Below, in pieces: positions 8,185 to 16,776 of a stretch of DNA of 32,532 nt. The stretch's first letter is position 1. Each line of letters starts with the position of its first letter. The notes beneath the pieces are model-generated. The model was not told where the DNA came from and did no database searches. It saw only the letters and a program-made list of their open reading frames with translations. A program made the translations under genes and the position numbers. Source of the stretch: Candidatus Cryptobacteroides intestinigallinarum (lineage in GTDB: Bacteria; Bacteroidota; Bacteroidia; Bacteroidales; UBA932); NCBI GenBank assembly GCA_017694785.1, contig JADIMK010000086.1, positions 1 through 32,532 of the forward strand, in the 5' to 3' direction.

Positions 8185-9679
8185 AGGCTATCCTTTTTGT
8201 GAGATACTCCTGTCCGAGGAGCTCGGAACACGTCATTACAGATGTCAGGGTAACACCCATGACTCCATGCATGTTGACATTCTGTCCGGTAAATAACAGA
8301 TTGCCGACCTTCGACCTAGGGTTTATCATGCTCCGGAGCGGGTCCCGGCAGTCCTTGACAAGACCATATGCAGAACCCTCGGGAGTCCCTGTATAGTCCC
8401 TGTAGCTCAACGGTGTAGTCGCAAGAGTAGAGACAGTCTTCCCTGACAGCCTTACGCCACACCTATCCATCAAGCCGAGAAGTTCATCAGATCTTCTGCG
8501 CTTGAAATCCAGATATCCTTTCCCTCTGTGCTCAGGAAGAGTATCCTCCCACTCCCGCAGTTCATCCATAAACATGGGAGCCATGACAGACACTACTTCA
8601 GCATGCCCGGGATCTGAAGAAATGGGCTGCATGGAGATCAGGCATGAGCGGAAACGGCTCCTGTCCATCTCCCGAGAGAACCAGACATCTTCACCTGCAT
8701 GCAGATATGTATTGTAGTTCTGATACGGACATGACCCCTTCTCCATCATCAGATATAGGGTGAAGACACCGAATGTATTGTCAAGCGAGCGTATCCTGTC
8801 CCGATATGCCGGACGTATCCTCGGTGTCGGGTCCAGGATTGAAAGTGTATCCAGGGGATGGATATCGGATATTACATATCCTGCTTCAAGAAAACCTGAT
8901 GTGCCGTCAGCCAGCGTCACTCCGACACCTGTCACATGTCCGTCCTCGACAGCGATCCTGTCCGCCCGGCAGTTGTTCATGACAGTGCCTCCGTTGCCAA
9001 GGATGCGTTCCACGAGCAGATCCGCAATCTGCATGCTGCCGTCTACGCATCTGTATGCGCCCTCCAGATATGAGGCCATCACCATGCCATGCTCATAGAA
9101 AGATGAACGTCTGCGGTCCGCTTCATGGAGGAAACTGGTCCCGGCAAGGACATTTCGTAGCACATTGTCCGAAACCATGGAATCTATGACGTCAGCAGTA
9201 GGGACATACATATATCTGACACCGTCCTTTGAAGACACGTAGCCATTGCGGAAATTGTCGACTGAGACTATCCTGCTGATTTCCCTTATCTTGTCAGTAT
9301 ATTTCCTGATACCGTCCTTCTCATGAGGGAACTGCTCCGTGAGCACCTGCTCAAAACGGCTGAAGCCTGAAGCATATGCATATGTCTTTCCTCCGAACCA
9401 TATCCTGTCGAAGCCGTTTTCATCAAGCTTCCTGAGCTTCAGGCTGTCGGCTATGCCGAGATATCTGAAGCACTGGCCGATCACCTGCCCCTTTTCCATG
9501 CTGCCGACATAATGGAAGCCGGTATCAAGCCTGTATCCGTTGCGCGAAAATGTCTGCAGGCAGCCACCTAAAAGACAGTCTTTCTCTATGACACACACAT
9601 TGTACCCTTCCTTGCTCAGGAAAGCTCCGCACTCCAGACCTCCGAGTCCGCTGCCGATTATGACTATATCATATTTCAT
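8177..9679 (-). CDS. CrtI/retinol-saturase-like FAD-dependent oxidoreductase
   Basis: This 500-residue protein begins with the dinucleotide-binding fold DIVIIGSGLGGLECGAFL (GSGLGG 9-14) and an acidic strand end (VIEKD). The following LLGGCLQTFSRNGYRLDTGFHYVG block is typical of phytoene desaturases and retinol saturases. The C-terminus NLLFTGQNVNMHGVMGVTLTS is the second FAD contact. Family enzymes desaturate, saturate or isomerise conjugated polyenes, so here it may tune the double bonds of the aryl polyene chain. Gene overlaps: ATGA with the exporter fusion upstream (9676-9679) and 8 nt with the C45 gene downstream. This enzyme is not part of the E. coli-type APE core as I know it; the reaction is inferred. 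Confidence 0.85.
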   Translation of the reverse strand: MKYDIVIIGSGLGGLECGAFLSKEGYNVCVIEKDCLLGGCLQTFSRNGYRLDTGFHYVGSMEKGQVIGQCFRYLGIADSLKLRKLDENGFDRIWFGGKTYAYASGFSRFEQVLTEQFPHEKDGIRKYTDKIREISRIVSVDNFRNGYVSSKDGVRYMYVPTADVIDSMVSDNVLRNVLAGTSFLHEADRRRSSFYEHGMVMASYLEGAYRCVDGSMQIADLLVERILGNGGTVMNNCRADRIAVEDGHVTGVGVTLADGTSGFLEAGYVISDIHPLDTLSILDPTPRIRPAYRDRIRSLDNTFGVFTLYLMMEKGSCPYQNYNTYLHAGEDVWFSREMDRSRFRSCLISMQPISSDPGHAEVVSVMAPMFMDELREWEDTLPEHRGKGYLDFKRRRSDELLGLMDRCGVRLSGKTVSTLATTPLSYRDYTGTPEGSAYGLVKDCRDPLRSMINPRSKVGNLLFTGQNVNMHGVMGVTLTSVMTCSELLGQEYLTKRIAYA

Positions 9680-12600
9680 GACGATTTCCTCCGAAGGATA
9701 TAGATGGTATTGGAAGTATAGCTGTCATTTTCCGTCTCGGATACTTCAAATCCAAGCTTATGAGCCATCTGACGGATCCTTTCCCCTGAAATGAAATGGA
9801 GGTCTCCGGCTGTCCTGTTGAATCTCACTATCCTGGTGGAAAACAGTTCCGTAAGCTTTGTGAGCCTGTGCCGGCCTGTCTTTCCGCTGTCACCGTCCCT
9901 GACTATGATCATTCCGCCGGTCCTGAGCCGGGAAGCACAGGCTGCCATGAGGCTTTCCTGCCCGTCCTCAGACAGATAATGCAGCATATCATTCATTATG
10001 AACACATCACTTTCAGGTAGAGTACAGCAGGCAGCATCAGCGCAGATGAAATCCGCTCTTGCATCCTTGATGCGGATGTTACGTGCAAGAGCTATCTTGT
10101 CCTCATCATAATCGATTCCTGTCATTCTCCTCCCGGGCGAGAGCATCGACATCATCAGGCACAACGCACCCATTCCGCAGCCTATGTCCGTTATCTGACC
10201 TTCCCCCGGAAGGAGACGGTCATATCTTCCATAATAATCCTCCATCCCGAGCTTTATCCTCATATACCACTCTGTGACAGGACCTTTGTAAAGATAACAG
10301 GACATGAGGGCTTCCCTGAAATACGGATTCGAGGCATTGTCATACTCAAGGCAGAACTTCCCGTATTCATCCCTCATATAGCGGCATACAGCCTTTGTCC
10401 TTTCACTGAAATCCGCGCCATAGGAACGATCTGAAGCCGGTATACGAGGCAGGATCCTGTAGCCCACGGTACTTCTGCGGATATAGAACGGGCGTTTCTT
10501 CGGTATCGCCCGCCAGTTGCCGTAAATGACGACCGGGATGATGTCCGCCACTGTCTTTTCAGCCATCATGAAGGCTCCGTTGTGGAAGCGGTGGATCTTT
10601 CCGTCCTCAGAGCGTGTACCTTCAGGAAAGATGGCCACTATGTAACCTTCCGAAAGCTTCTCCTCAACTCGTGCAAGAGCATCCTCATGACCGCTCTCCG
10701 TGCATACGAACCCGGCATAACGTATCAGACGGCCGAAAAGCGGAGAATGCCACACCCAGCTGTTGGTGACCATGACCATCTTTGGGGTCAAGGCCAGAAG
10801 CATTATTATGTCAAGGAAAGACTGATGGTTTGCTATCAGTATTCCACCGCGGGAGAAGTCCTCTCCATACGGATTGTCACGTACGAACTTCAGGCTGACT
10901 GCGGAAGCGATTATCATCCTGCAGACATAATGCATCAGATATGATATCCACAGAGACTTGCGCTTCCTGCCTGCCGGCAGCAGGGACAATGGCACTATCA
11001 TCAGGGTCACGAGTATGCAGCCTGCACCGAAGGCCAGGAAAAGGGCCGCTGTCCTGAAGATTCCGTTGAATGTCATCGGAGGATATCCTTCTGAAGCCGG
11101 ACCCGATATGAATACATTGAAGATCACCGGCTGGATGATATAAGCCACCATCACGACAGCTATTATCCCGAAGATCGAGATGACAGCTATCGACCTCAAC
11201 GCCGGATGTGCGGCAAAGGCAAGGGCTCCTATACCGACAAGTATTGTGAATGCCGAAAAGAATATGGCTGTCTTATGGTGCGCAAGGAGATCCCTGCCGT
11301 ATTTGTACCGGTTGATCAGTCCGTCCATTATGAAGATGCTGAAATCGTCTCCTATGCCGAATATGAATGTAGACAGGATGATGTTGATGATGTTGAACTT
11401 CATCCCGAAGATACCCATGATGCCTATGATGATGATCCAGCTCAGGAACATAGGGAGGAAACTCATAAGGGTGAGTTCAAGACGGCCGTAGCAGAGCCAT
11501 AGGGCAAAGAATATCAGTATTGATGAAATATAGAGCACCAGATAGAAATCATCGTTTACCGCAGACACCCATTTCTCCACGAAATATGCCTTGTCGAAGA
11601 CGACGGTAGAAGGTTCTTCAGAAAATGCGCCGTAGACTTCAGGCTTGTCCTTGGAGTCAAGCCTTACATTTGAGATAAGCATCACTAGTCCGTCTGAAGT
11701 TGTGATCCAGTCAGAAAAGACGGATGGAAGCCCGGCTGAAGCATAGTCAATGACAGAATATCTGCGGTCGAGCATACTGTAGAAACCATCGAATGCCCCG
11801 GGGACGAAACCTGCTGCCGCTGCAGCCTCCTCTATGCGGCTCCTTACAAGAGTTTTCTTCTCCGGAGTCCACCAGCGGTTCCAGGCATCGATACGCTGCT
11901 TCTGCACATCTTCCGGTATGACGAATCTTTCTGCCGAAGAAAAACCGTCCAGCAGACCGCGTGATTCAAGGACAGCAAGCAATGAATCTGTACGGCTGTA
12001 CTGTCTGGTCGCTTCATCCAGATCATGGCCTGTACTGACAAAGAGAATGTTCTGGCTTTCGTCGGAAGAAAGTTCCAGCATCCTGTCCTCTGCCTTTGCG
12101 ATATGCTCAGGGACATAATTTATGCTTGAGAGATCATCATCAAATGAGACATTCCTTGATGTGAAGACACACACTGCTGTGAGTACGGCAAGGAAAATGA
12201 GCAGCCACTTCTTCTTCTCAAAATGTATGGCATTGAAGCCTTCTATGGCAGAGAGTACTCTTCCCGGCTTTTCTTCAGACCTGCCGCTGAGGAACTGCGG
12301 AAGGAAGACCAGGCAGAACAGAGTCGTCCCGACCAGGGCCAGGGAAGCGAAAAGGCCGAAATCCTGAAGCAAAGCTGAAGACGTGAAAAGCAGACCGAGG
12401 AATGCTCCTATAGTCGTGAAGCTCCCGACAGTAAGAGGATAAGCCAGTTCCCGTATGAGCTGTTCGACAGATGAGACATGGTTCTGATGCGCCAGCACAT
12501 GTATCGAATAGCTCAAGGCTATACCCAGCACTGCAGATCCTGCACCTACGGCGATCGCTGATATGCTGCCCTTTATGAAATATATCAGAGCCAGAGAGAA

Positions 12601-13512
12601 CAGCGCCCCGAACACAGCCGGAACTATGACCAGAGGTATAGTCCGCTTGCTCTTGAAGGCAATGAAAATCAGCAGTATGATGATGACAAGAGCCACCGAG
12701 GACGTGATATATGTATCCTTCTTGATCTGCTTTGCATTATACACACCTACGGACGGGCCTCCGAAATACATGATGTCCATCGACGGCCAGTGGGACCTGG
12801 CATCGGAAAGCACCTGCTCTATACCTGAGACCAGCGAGGCATTTCTTCCTGTGCTTCCGCTTCCGTACACTGGGGAGATGAAGATGAGAAGGGTCGAGCC
12901 ATCCTTTGAATAGATATGGTCACCGTAGACTATAAAGTCAGATTCGACATTGAAATCCTCAAGAGCCGCGAGTGTACCTGAGGCAATCCCGAGAGGATCC
13001 TTCAGGATATGGTCTTTCACCGCAAAGCCTGAAGGAAGGATTAGGCTCGTGAAATTGTCCTTCATCCTGGTCCGTACCACATCCGGGGCTATGAGGGAAT
13101 CCAGCCTCGTATAGTCTGTGCAGTCCAGGAAAACCGGAAGATTGCCATATACGAAATCCGTGACAGACCTTATATCGCTGCTGCCTACAGTCTCCTGGAT
13201 ATCCTTGATAAGATGCCTGCAAGGGCTTGCCTCCAGCCTCTGCACAATGTCATCGGCTGCCTGCGCAAGACTGTCCTTGTCTTCAGGACCGGACACCATG
13301 ACTACTATCCTGTCCTTTATGGTCAGGTTGTCGAATACCTCCACGGCAATATGGCTGTCCTCATCATCAGGAAGGAACGAGTTGATGTTTTCCTCAAAGG
13401 ATACCTTTGAAGCAAAATATCCTGACAGGATGAATGACAGGACCATGACGGCATAGAATAGTATCCTGTGCCGTCTGAAGAAATGATATATTGCAACAAA
13501 TGTGTTCTTCAT
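9676..13512 (-). CDS. Fusion of MMPL/RND-type exporter, PlsC acyltransferase and SAM methyltransferase
   Basis: I set the start at ATG 13512 because it overlaps the upstream stop as ATGA and begins MKNTFVAIYHFFRRHRILFY, a normal RND N-terminus; the longer frame adds 22 residues lying inside the previous gene. The 1278-residue product has three parts. Residues 1 to about 830 form an RND/MMPL transporter with two repeats of periplasmic loop plus a membrane bundle, including a GAGSAVLGIALSYSIHVLAH helix and a GIGDDFSIFIMDG helix. Residues about 850-1030 form a PlsC-type acyltransferase with NHQSFLD (about 894-900) and FPEGTRS (about 954-960). Residues about 1060-1278 form a methyltransferase with TDIGCGMGAL (about 1099-1108). 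It should move the lipid-bound polyene across the inner membrane while acylating and methylating it. Confidence 0.9.
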   Translation of the reverse strand: MKNTFVAIYHFFRRHRILFYAVMVLSFILSGYFASKVSFEENINSFLPDDEDSHIAVEVFDNLTIKDRIVVMVSGPEDKDSLAQAADDIVQRLEASPCRHLIKDIQETVGSSDIRSVTDFVYGNLPVFLDCTDYTRLDSLIAPDVVRTRMKDNFTSLILPSGFAVKDHILKDPLGIASGTLAALEDFNVESDFIVYGDHIYSKDGSTLLIFISPVYGSGSTGRNASLVSGIEQVLSDARSHWPSMDIMYFGGPSVGVYNAKQIKKDTYITSSVALVIIILLIFIAFKSKRTIPLVIVPAVFGALFSLALIYFIKGSISAIAVGAGSAVLGIALSYSIHVLAHQNHVSSVEQLIRELAYPLTVGSFTTIGAFLGLLFTSSALLQDFGLFASLALVGTTLFCLVFLPQFLSGRSEEKPGRVLSAIEGFNAIHFEKKKWLLIFLAVLTAVCVFTSRNVSFDDDLSSINYVPEHIAKAEDRMLELSSDESQNILFVSTGHDLDEATRQYSRTDSLLAVLESRGLLDGFSSAERFVIPEDVQKQRIDAWNRWWTPEKKTLVRSRIEEAAAAAGFVPGAFDGFYSMLDRRYSVIDYASAGLPSVFSDWITTSDGLVMLISNVRLDSKDKPEVYGAFSEEPSTVVFDKAYFVEKWVSAVNDDFYLVLYISSILIFFALWLCYGRLELTLMSFLPMFLSWIIIIGIMGIFGMKFNIINIILSTFIFGIGDDFSIFIMDGLINRYKYGRDLLAHHKTAIFFSAFTILVGIGALAFAAHPALRSIAVISIFGIIAVVMVAYIIQPVIFNVFISGPASEGYPPMTFNGIFRTAALFLAFGAGCILVTLMIVPLSLLPAGRKRKSLWISYLMHYVCRMIIASAVSLKFVRDNPYGEDFSRGGILIANHQSFLDIIMLLALTPKMVMVTNSWVWHSPLFGRLIRYAGFVCTESGHEDALARVEEKLSEGYIVAIFPEGTRSEDGKIHRFHNGAFMMAEKTVADIIPVVIYGNWRAIPKKRPFYIRRSTVGYRILPRIPASDRSYGADFSERTKAVCRYMRDEYGKFCLEYDNASNPYFREALMSCYLYKGPVTEWYMRIKLGMEDYYGRYDRLLPGEGQITDIGCGMGALCLMMSMLSPGRRMTGIDYDEDKIALARNIRIKDARADFICADAACCTLPESDVFIMNDMLHYLSEDGQESLMAACASRLRTGGMIIVRDGDSGKTGRHRLTKLTELFSTRIVRFNRTAGDLHFISGERIRQMAHKLGFEVSETENDSYTSNTIYILRRKSS

Positions 13513-14681
13513 CTTTTTCCCCTCCGTCTGAAAATGCCGAGCAGGACAGCAGACAGAAGTCCAGCTGCGAGACTGCATGCTGCAGCAAACACCACGCTAC
13601 CCACCAGATACTGTACCAGCACCATGGCAGTATTCTCAAGAGTAATGTCTCCCAGGTGCAGAGAGACAGGACGGCACAGCACCTTGCAGCCGGTATAATA
13701 GCTTCCGTACAGGATGAAAGGAATCATAGGCGGGATGCTTATGTTCGATGCTACAAGGGCGATCACCTTGTTGAGCTTCAGCAGATGCGCAAGGGCTGCG
13801 GCAATCAGCATCTGGTAGCCCCATACAGGCACAATCCCCATGAAGACCCCGAGCATGACCGCCGCGGTGATCTTCAGGTTTGAATCAGTCGCATTCGCTA
13901 TATGCTTCCGGTAGAAAGCCCTGATGTTTTCCCTGCGGAAATTCCTGAAGAAATCCCTCGGCCATATCCATACGGCACATATGAGCACAAGGACTGTATT
14001 CAGGACACTTATCCTGGAGAAATCCCGGAAAGGCCGGAAGTGCGAGACCCTTTTCTCAGGCGGCTGGTAATAGACCCTGACAGGAATATTCCTCACTGGA
14101 ATACCCTGCCATGCGGCAAAAACTATTGCCTCCAACTCAAATTCATATTTACCTGTATACCACCACTTTGAGTAATCAGTCTTTCTTAGGGGGTAAAGTC
14201 TGAATCCGGACTGGGTATCAGACAGCCTGATGCCTGTCTCCAGCCTGTACCATAAATTCGAGAACCTGTTGGCAAACGTATTCTTGCCAGGCATATTATC
14301 TGCGGCTATGTTACGTGCACCCACAAGAAGAGAATCTGGAGTCCTTGCAATCTCCTGCAGGAAAAGAGGTATGTCCGAGGCAAAATGCTGTCCGTCGGAA
14401 TCTATTGTGACAGCATAGCGCCAGCCGGCCTTCTTCGCAGCTGCAAGCCCTGTCTTCAGGGCATTTCCTTTCCCTCTGTTACGGCTGTGGGTCAGGACTG
14501 TGATCCTGTCTCCGAAGCCTGAGAGAATCTCAGCCGTAGAGTCAGTGGACCCGTCATTAACGACAATGATGTCAGGAAGATACTGCATTATGTCCCTCAG
14601 GACATCAGCAAGCGTACCGGCATTATTGAATGTCGGTACCACAGCCACTGTCTCTGAAACAATATTTTCCTGTACAATCAT
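13509..14681 (-). CDS. GT2 glycosyltransferase with C-terminal DUF2062 domain
   Basis: In this 390-residue protein, residues 1-220 are a GT-A fold family 2 transferase with VVPTFNN (14-20), VNDGSTD (41-47) and the metal-binding DSDGQH (94-99). The acceptor-side DTQSGFRLYP is typical of dolichol-phosphate-mannose-synthase-like enzymes. Residues about 225-390 are a DUF2062 membrane domain (ITAAVMLGVFMGIVPVWGYQ, then NISIPPMIPFILYGSYYTG). It probably transfers a sugar to a lipid on the cytoplasmic side of the inner membrane, providing the glycolipid onto which the polyene is loaded. ATGA overlaps tie it to the lipoprotein gene upstream and the exporter fusion downstream. Donor sugar unknown. Confidence 0.88.
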   Translation of the reverse strand: MIVQENIVSETVAVVPTFNNAGTLADVLRDIMQYLPDIIVVNDGSTDSTAEILSGFGDRITVLTHSRNRGKGNALKTGLAAAKKAGWRYAVTIDSDGQHFASDIPLFLQEIARTPDSLLVGARNIAADNMPGKNTFANRFSNLWYRLETGIRLSDTQSGFRLYPLRKTDYSKWWYTGKYEFELEAIVFAAWQGIPVRNIPVRVYYQPPEKRVSHFRPFRDFSRISVLNTVLVLICAVWIWPRDFFRNFRRENIRAFYRKHIANATDSNLKITAAVMLGVFMGIVPVWGYQMLIAAALAHLLKLNKVIALVASNISIPPMIPFILYGSYYTGCKVLCRPVSLHLGDITLENTAMVLVQYLVGSVVFAAACSLAAGLLSAVLLGIFRRRGKR

Positions 14682-15181
14682 TTCTCCAAAGGTGTCAGAC
14701 TCACTTCAATTCCTGACAGACCGTGGCGCACTGTCGTCTTCTGCATCCTGCCGCCGCTCCTTGTGACAGCACAGGCCAGAGCGCCTTTCCTGCTTGTCTG
14801 CAAAGCATCTGAAGCACAGGTCAGACGTCCGCAGTCGATAAAGATACATCCAAGAACATTACCGAGCAAGCGTATCAGCGGTTTTCTTTCAAGGAATCCG
14901 GCACAGGAGACCACAGAGATGTCCCTGCCTCTGACTTCAACATCAAACAGACTCATGCCGAACCAGGTCACTCCTGCAGCCCTGATCCCGTACTCCGTCC
15001 TCCTGACAGCCAGCATGCATGATACAGAGGTCCTTCCCAGGTCCATCTCCATGCTGTAGACATCATCTCCGCCCTGAGGTATCTCCACCGCAGGCACAGG
15101 CTGATGCACAGAAAGCCGAGGAGAGCATCCCGAGAGGGAAAACACCCCTAGCATAAGAACAGCTATCAGAAATCTCCGCAT
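14678..15181 (-). CDS. Small lipoprotein of the aryl polyene operon
   Basis: This 167-residue protein has a clear lipobox FSLSGC with Cys19 as the lipidated residue. The mature domain is predicted mostly beta, with several cysteines (VSCM, VVSCAGF, GCIFIDCG, TCAS). I do not recognise the domain from sequence. By position and size it may be the counterpart of the small DUF3261-type lipoproteins found beside the LolA-like and MMPL genes in proteobacterial APE loci, but that equivalence is inference. It lies 79 nt after the LolA-like gene and overlaps the glycosyltransferase gene by ATGA. It is likely to act at the outer or inner membrane leaflet in transfer of the polyene lipid. Confidence 0.75.
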   Translation of the reverse strand: MRRFLIAVLMLGVFSLSGCSPRLSVHQPVPAVEIPQGGDDVYSMEMDLGRTSVSCMLAVRRTEYGIRAAGVTWFGMSLFDVEVRGRDISVVSCAGFLERKPLIRLLGNVLGCIFIDCGRLTCASDALQTSRKGALACAVTRSGGRMQKTTVRHGLSGIEVSLTPLEK

Positions 15182-15260
15182 CAGAAATCAGCTTTAAATC
15201 AATTCCGGACCTGACATCATCCAGGGAACATCCGCCAATAACTTCCGGTCCGTCAGGCAT

Positions 15261-15890
15261 CTACCTGAACAGAGAAGGATCATCAAGGGTATTGTACCTT
15301 ACATCCCTGAACACATATTCAGTGAAATCCGACCCTTTCTCAGACATCCTCAGGCGGTCAAGCCGCATCGTATCCTTGTCAAAGCGCAGTTCAATGCCTG
15401 ATATATATTCCTTTATAAGATCCGAACACGGCTCCAGCTTCACAAGATATCCATTGCCGTCATCAAAATACGATATTGAGAATTCACCTGAAAGAGAAGA
15501 AATGTCCCCTGTCATGCATGAAGTCATCATGTCCCGTATCTCTCCGAGCATAGGATTTCCCGAAGCCGAGGCTGAGACAGTCTTTCCACCGGTGATTGTC
15601 TTCATTGTCTCCCCGTCGATCATTATAGTATAGTCAAGAGGCGCGTCATACTGCATCCTGACCATCCCGGGCTTCATGAAAAGGAACTTCCCTGCGGAAG
15701 TCACAGTACGCTGAAGCACATCTATGTATTTGTTCTGCTCAAAACGGCTTTCTATTGAATTGACCGATGCCGCCATGGCAGCAAGTCTCCGGCCGAATTC
15801 CGAAGGATCCGCCATACGCACAGGTTCCGCGGCACGGCTTCCGTAAGCCAAGGCAAGTAACATCACTGTTGCAATAATATATTTCCTCAT
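15261..15890 (-). CDS. LolA-like periplasmic carrier protein
   Basis: The start at ATG 15890 gives MRKYIIATVMLLALAYGSRA, a normal signal peptide cut near residue 20-21; the longer frame to 15965 only adds a non-secretory 25 residues. The mature protein of about 189 residues follows the LolA/LolB fold pattern: FEQNKYIDVLQRTVTSAGKF, then GMVRMQYDAPLDYTIMIDGETMK, and a late ELRFDKDTMRLDRLRMSE strand pair. LolA normally ferries lipoproteins across the periplasm. The copy inside the aryl polyene operon, next to an MMPL exporter and a lipoprotein, most likely carries the polyene lipid to the outer membrane. It lies 79 nt after the deacetylase gene; the gap may hold a weak internal start signal. Confidence 0.85.
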   Translation of the reverse strand: MRKYIIATVMLLALAYGSRAAEPVRMADPSEFGRRLAAMAASVNSIESRFEQNKYIDVLQRTVTSAGKFLFMKPGMVRMQYDAPLDYTIMIDGETMKTITGGKTVSASASGNPMLGEIRDMMTSCMTGDISSLSGEFSISYFDDGNGYLVKLEPCSDLIKEYISGIELRFDKDTMRLDRLRMSEKGSDFTEYVFRDVRYNTLDDPSLFR

Positions 15891-15969
15891 ATCAAAATAC
15901 ACTTCTAACAATATTCTTCTAATACTCAATAAGATCCATCTGCTGTATCCATAGCTTTCAGTCACGTTG

Positions 15970-16776
15970 TCAGCTTACCGGGCCTTTCTTATCAGGCGCA
16001 GGGGATGCTTGCAAATTGAGGGTTATGTCCCTGTCTGCTGCATATCCCTCAGACTCCAGGTATGTCAGGACCAGATCCAGGGTCCTCGGGCAATCCGGGA
16101 GTCTGTCGTGCATGAGTATCACCGCTCCCGGATGAAGCTTCCGGCGTACTTTGCCCAGCACTTCTTCAGGAGTCTTTCCCATGGTGTCGAAAGTCCTTAT
16201 GCTCCATCCTACGGTCAGGCAGCCGGACCTCTTCACTGCGGCAGCTATGGCCGGATCAGTCACTCCGAACGGTGGGCGGAACAGTCGGACATCCTCTACT
16301 GTGATATTTCTGAGGGCTTCCCTGCAGGAAACGATCTCGCCATAGATCTTCTTTCTTCCGAAGAACGGGAAGAAAGGACTGTGCGACCAGGAATGGATTC
16401 CTACGGTGTGTCCGGAAGCGACAGCCCTTCTTATGATATCTTCATTGCCCTTGATCCTGCTGCCTATACAGAAGAAACAGGCCTTGGCCGAATGCCTGTC
16501 AAGGACATCCAGAACCTGAGGGGTAATCTCCCTGACCGGGCCATCATCAAAGGTAAGATAGACCCGTTTCACTTCTGTCTTTTCCCGGCAGAATGCCTTC
16601 AGATACAATCCCGAGGATATCACTGCCGATCCATATGCAAGCCATATGACCACTGCAATAATAGCGGCTGCAGGAAGTATTGTCCCGGCATGGAGCGTCA
16701 CCGGACAGACTGCCGCCTGAATGGCTGCCACGGCATGGACGGCCGCAACACAAGATATGAGGGACACTGTCGTCAT
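15970..16776 (-). CDS. Membrane-anchored NodB-type polysaccharide deacetylase
   Basis: The start at ATG 16776 overlaps the upstream stop as ATGA and gives 268 residues with two N-terminal membrane helices (about 4-25 and 33-57). The catalytic NodB domain follows. TFDDGP (75-80) supplies the base and a metal ligand, HSWSH (128-132) supplies the two metal histidines, RPPFG is the third motif, and LHPGAVILMHD is the late motif with the acid histidine. All key residues are present, so it should be active as a metal-dependent de-N- or de-O-acetylase of a sugar. Inside an aryl polyene operon with a glycosyltransferase it may free the amine of a GlcNAc-type headgroup; the substrate is inferred. Confidence 0.88.
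   Translation of the reverse strand: MTTVSLISCVAAVHAVAAIQAAVCPVTLHAGTILPAAAIIAVVIWLAYGSAVISSGLYLKAFCREKTEVKRVYLTFDDGPVREITPQVLDVLDRHSAKACFFCIGSRIKGNEDIIRRAVASGHTVGIHSWSHSPFFPFFGRKKIYGEIVSCREALRNITVEDVRLFRPPFGVTDPAIAAAVKRSGCLTVGWSIRTFDTMGKTPEEVLGKVRRKLHPGAVILMHDRLPDCPRTLDLVLTYLESEGYAADRDITLNLQASPAPDKKGPVS

Noticed and set aside
9676..13578. Longer start for the exporter fusion at 13578
   Set aside because: The extra residues (MQSRSWTSVCCPARHFQTEGK) lie in the glycosyltransferase gene and do not look like an RND N-terminus; ATG 13512 has the ATGA overlap.
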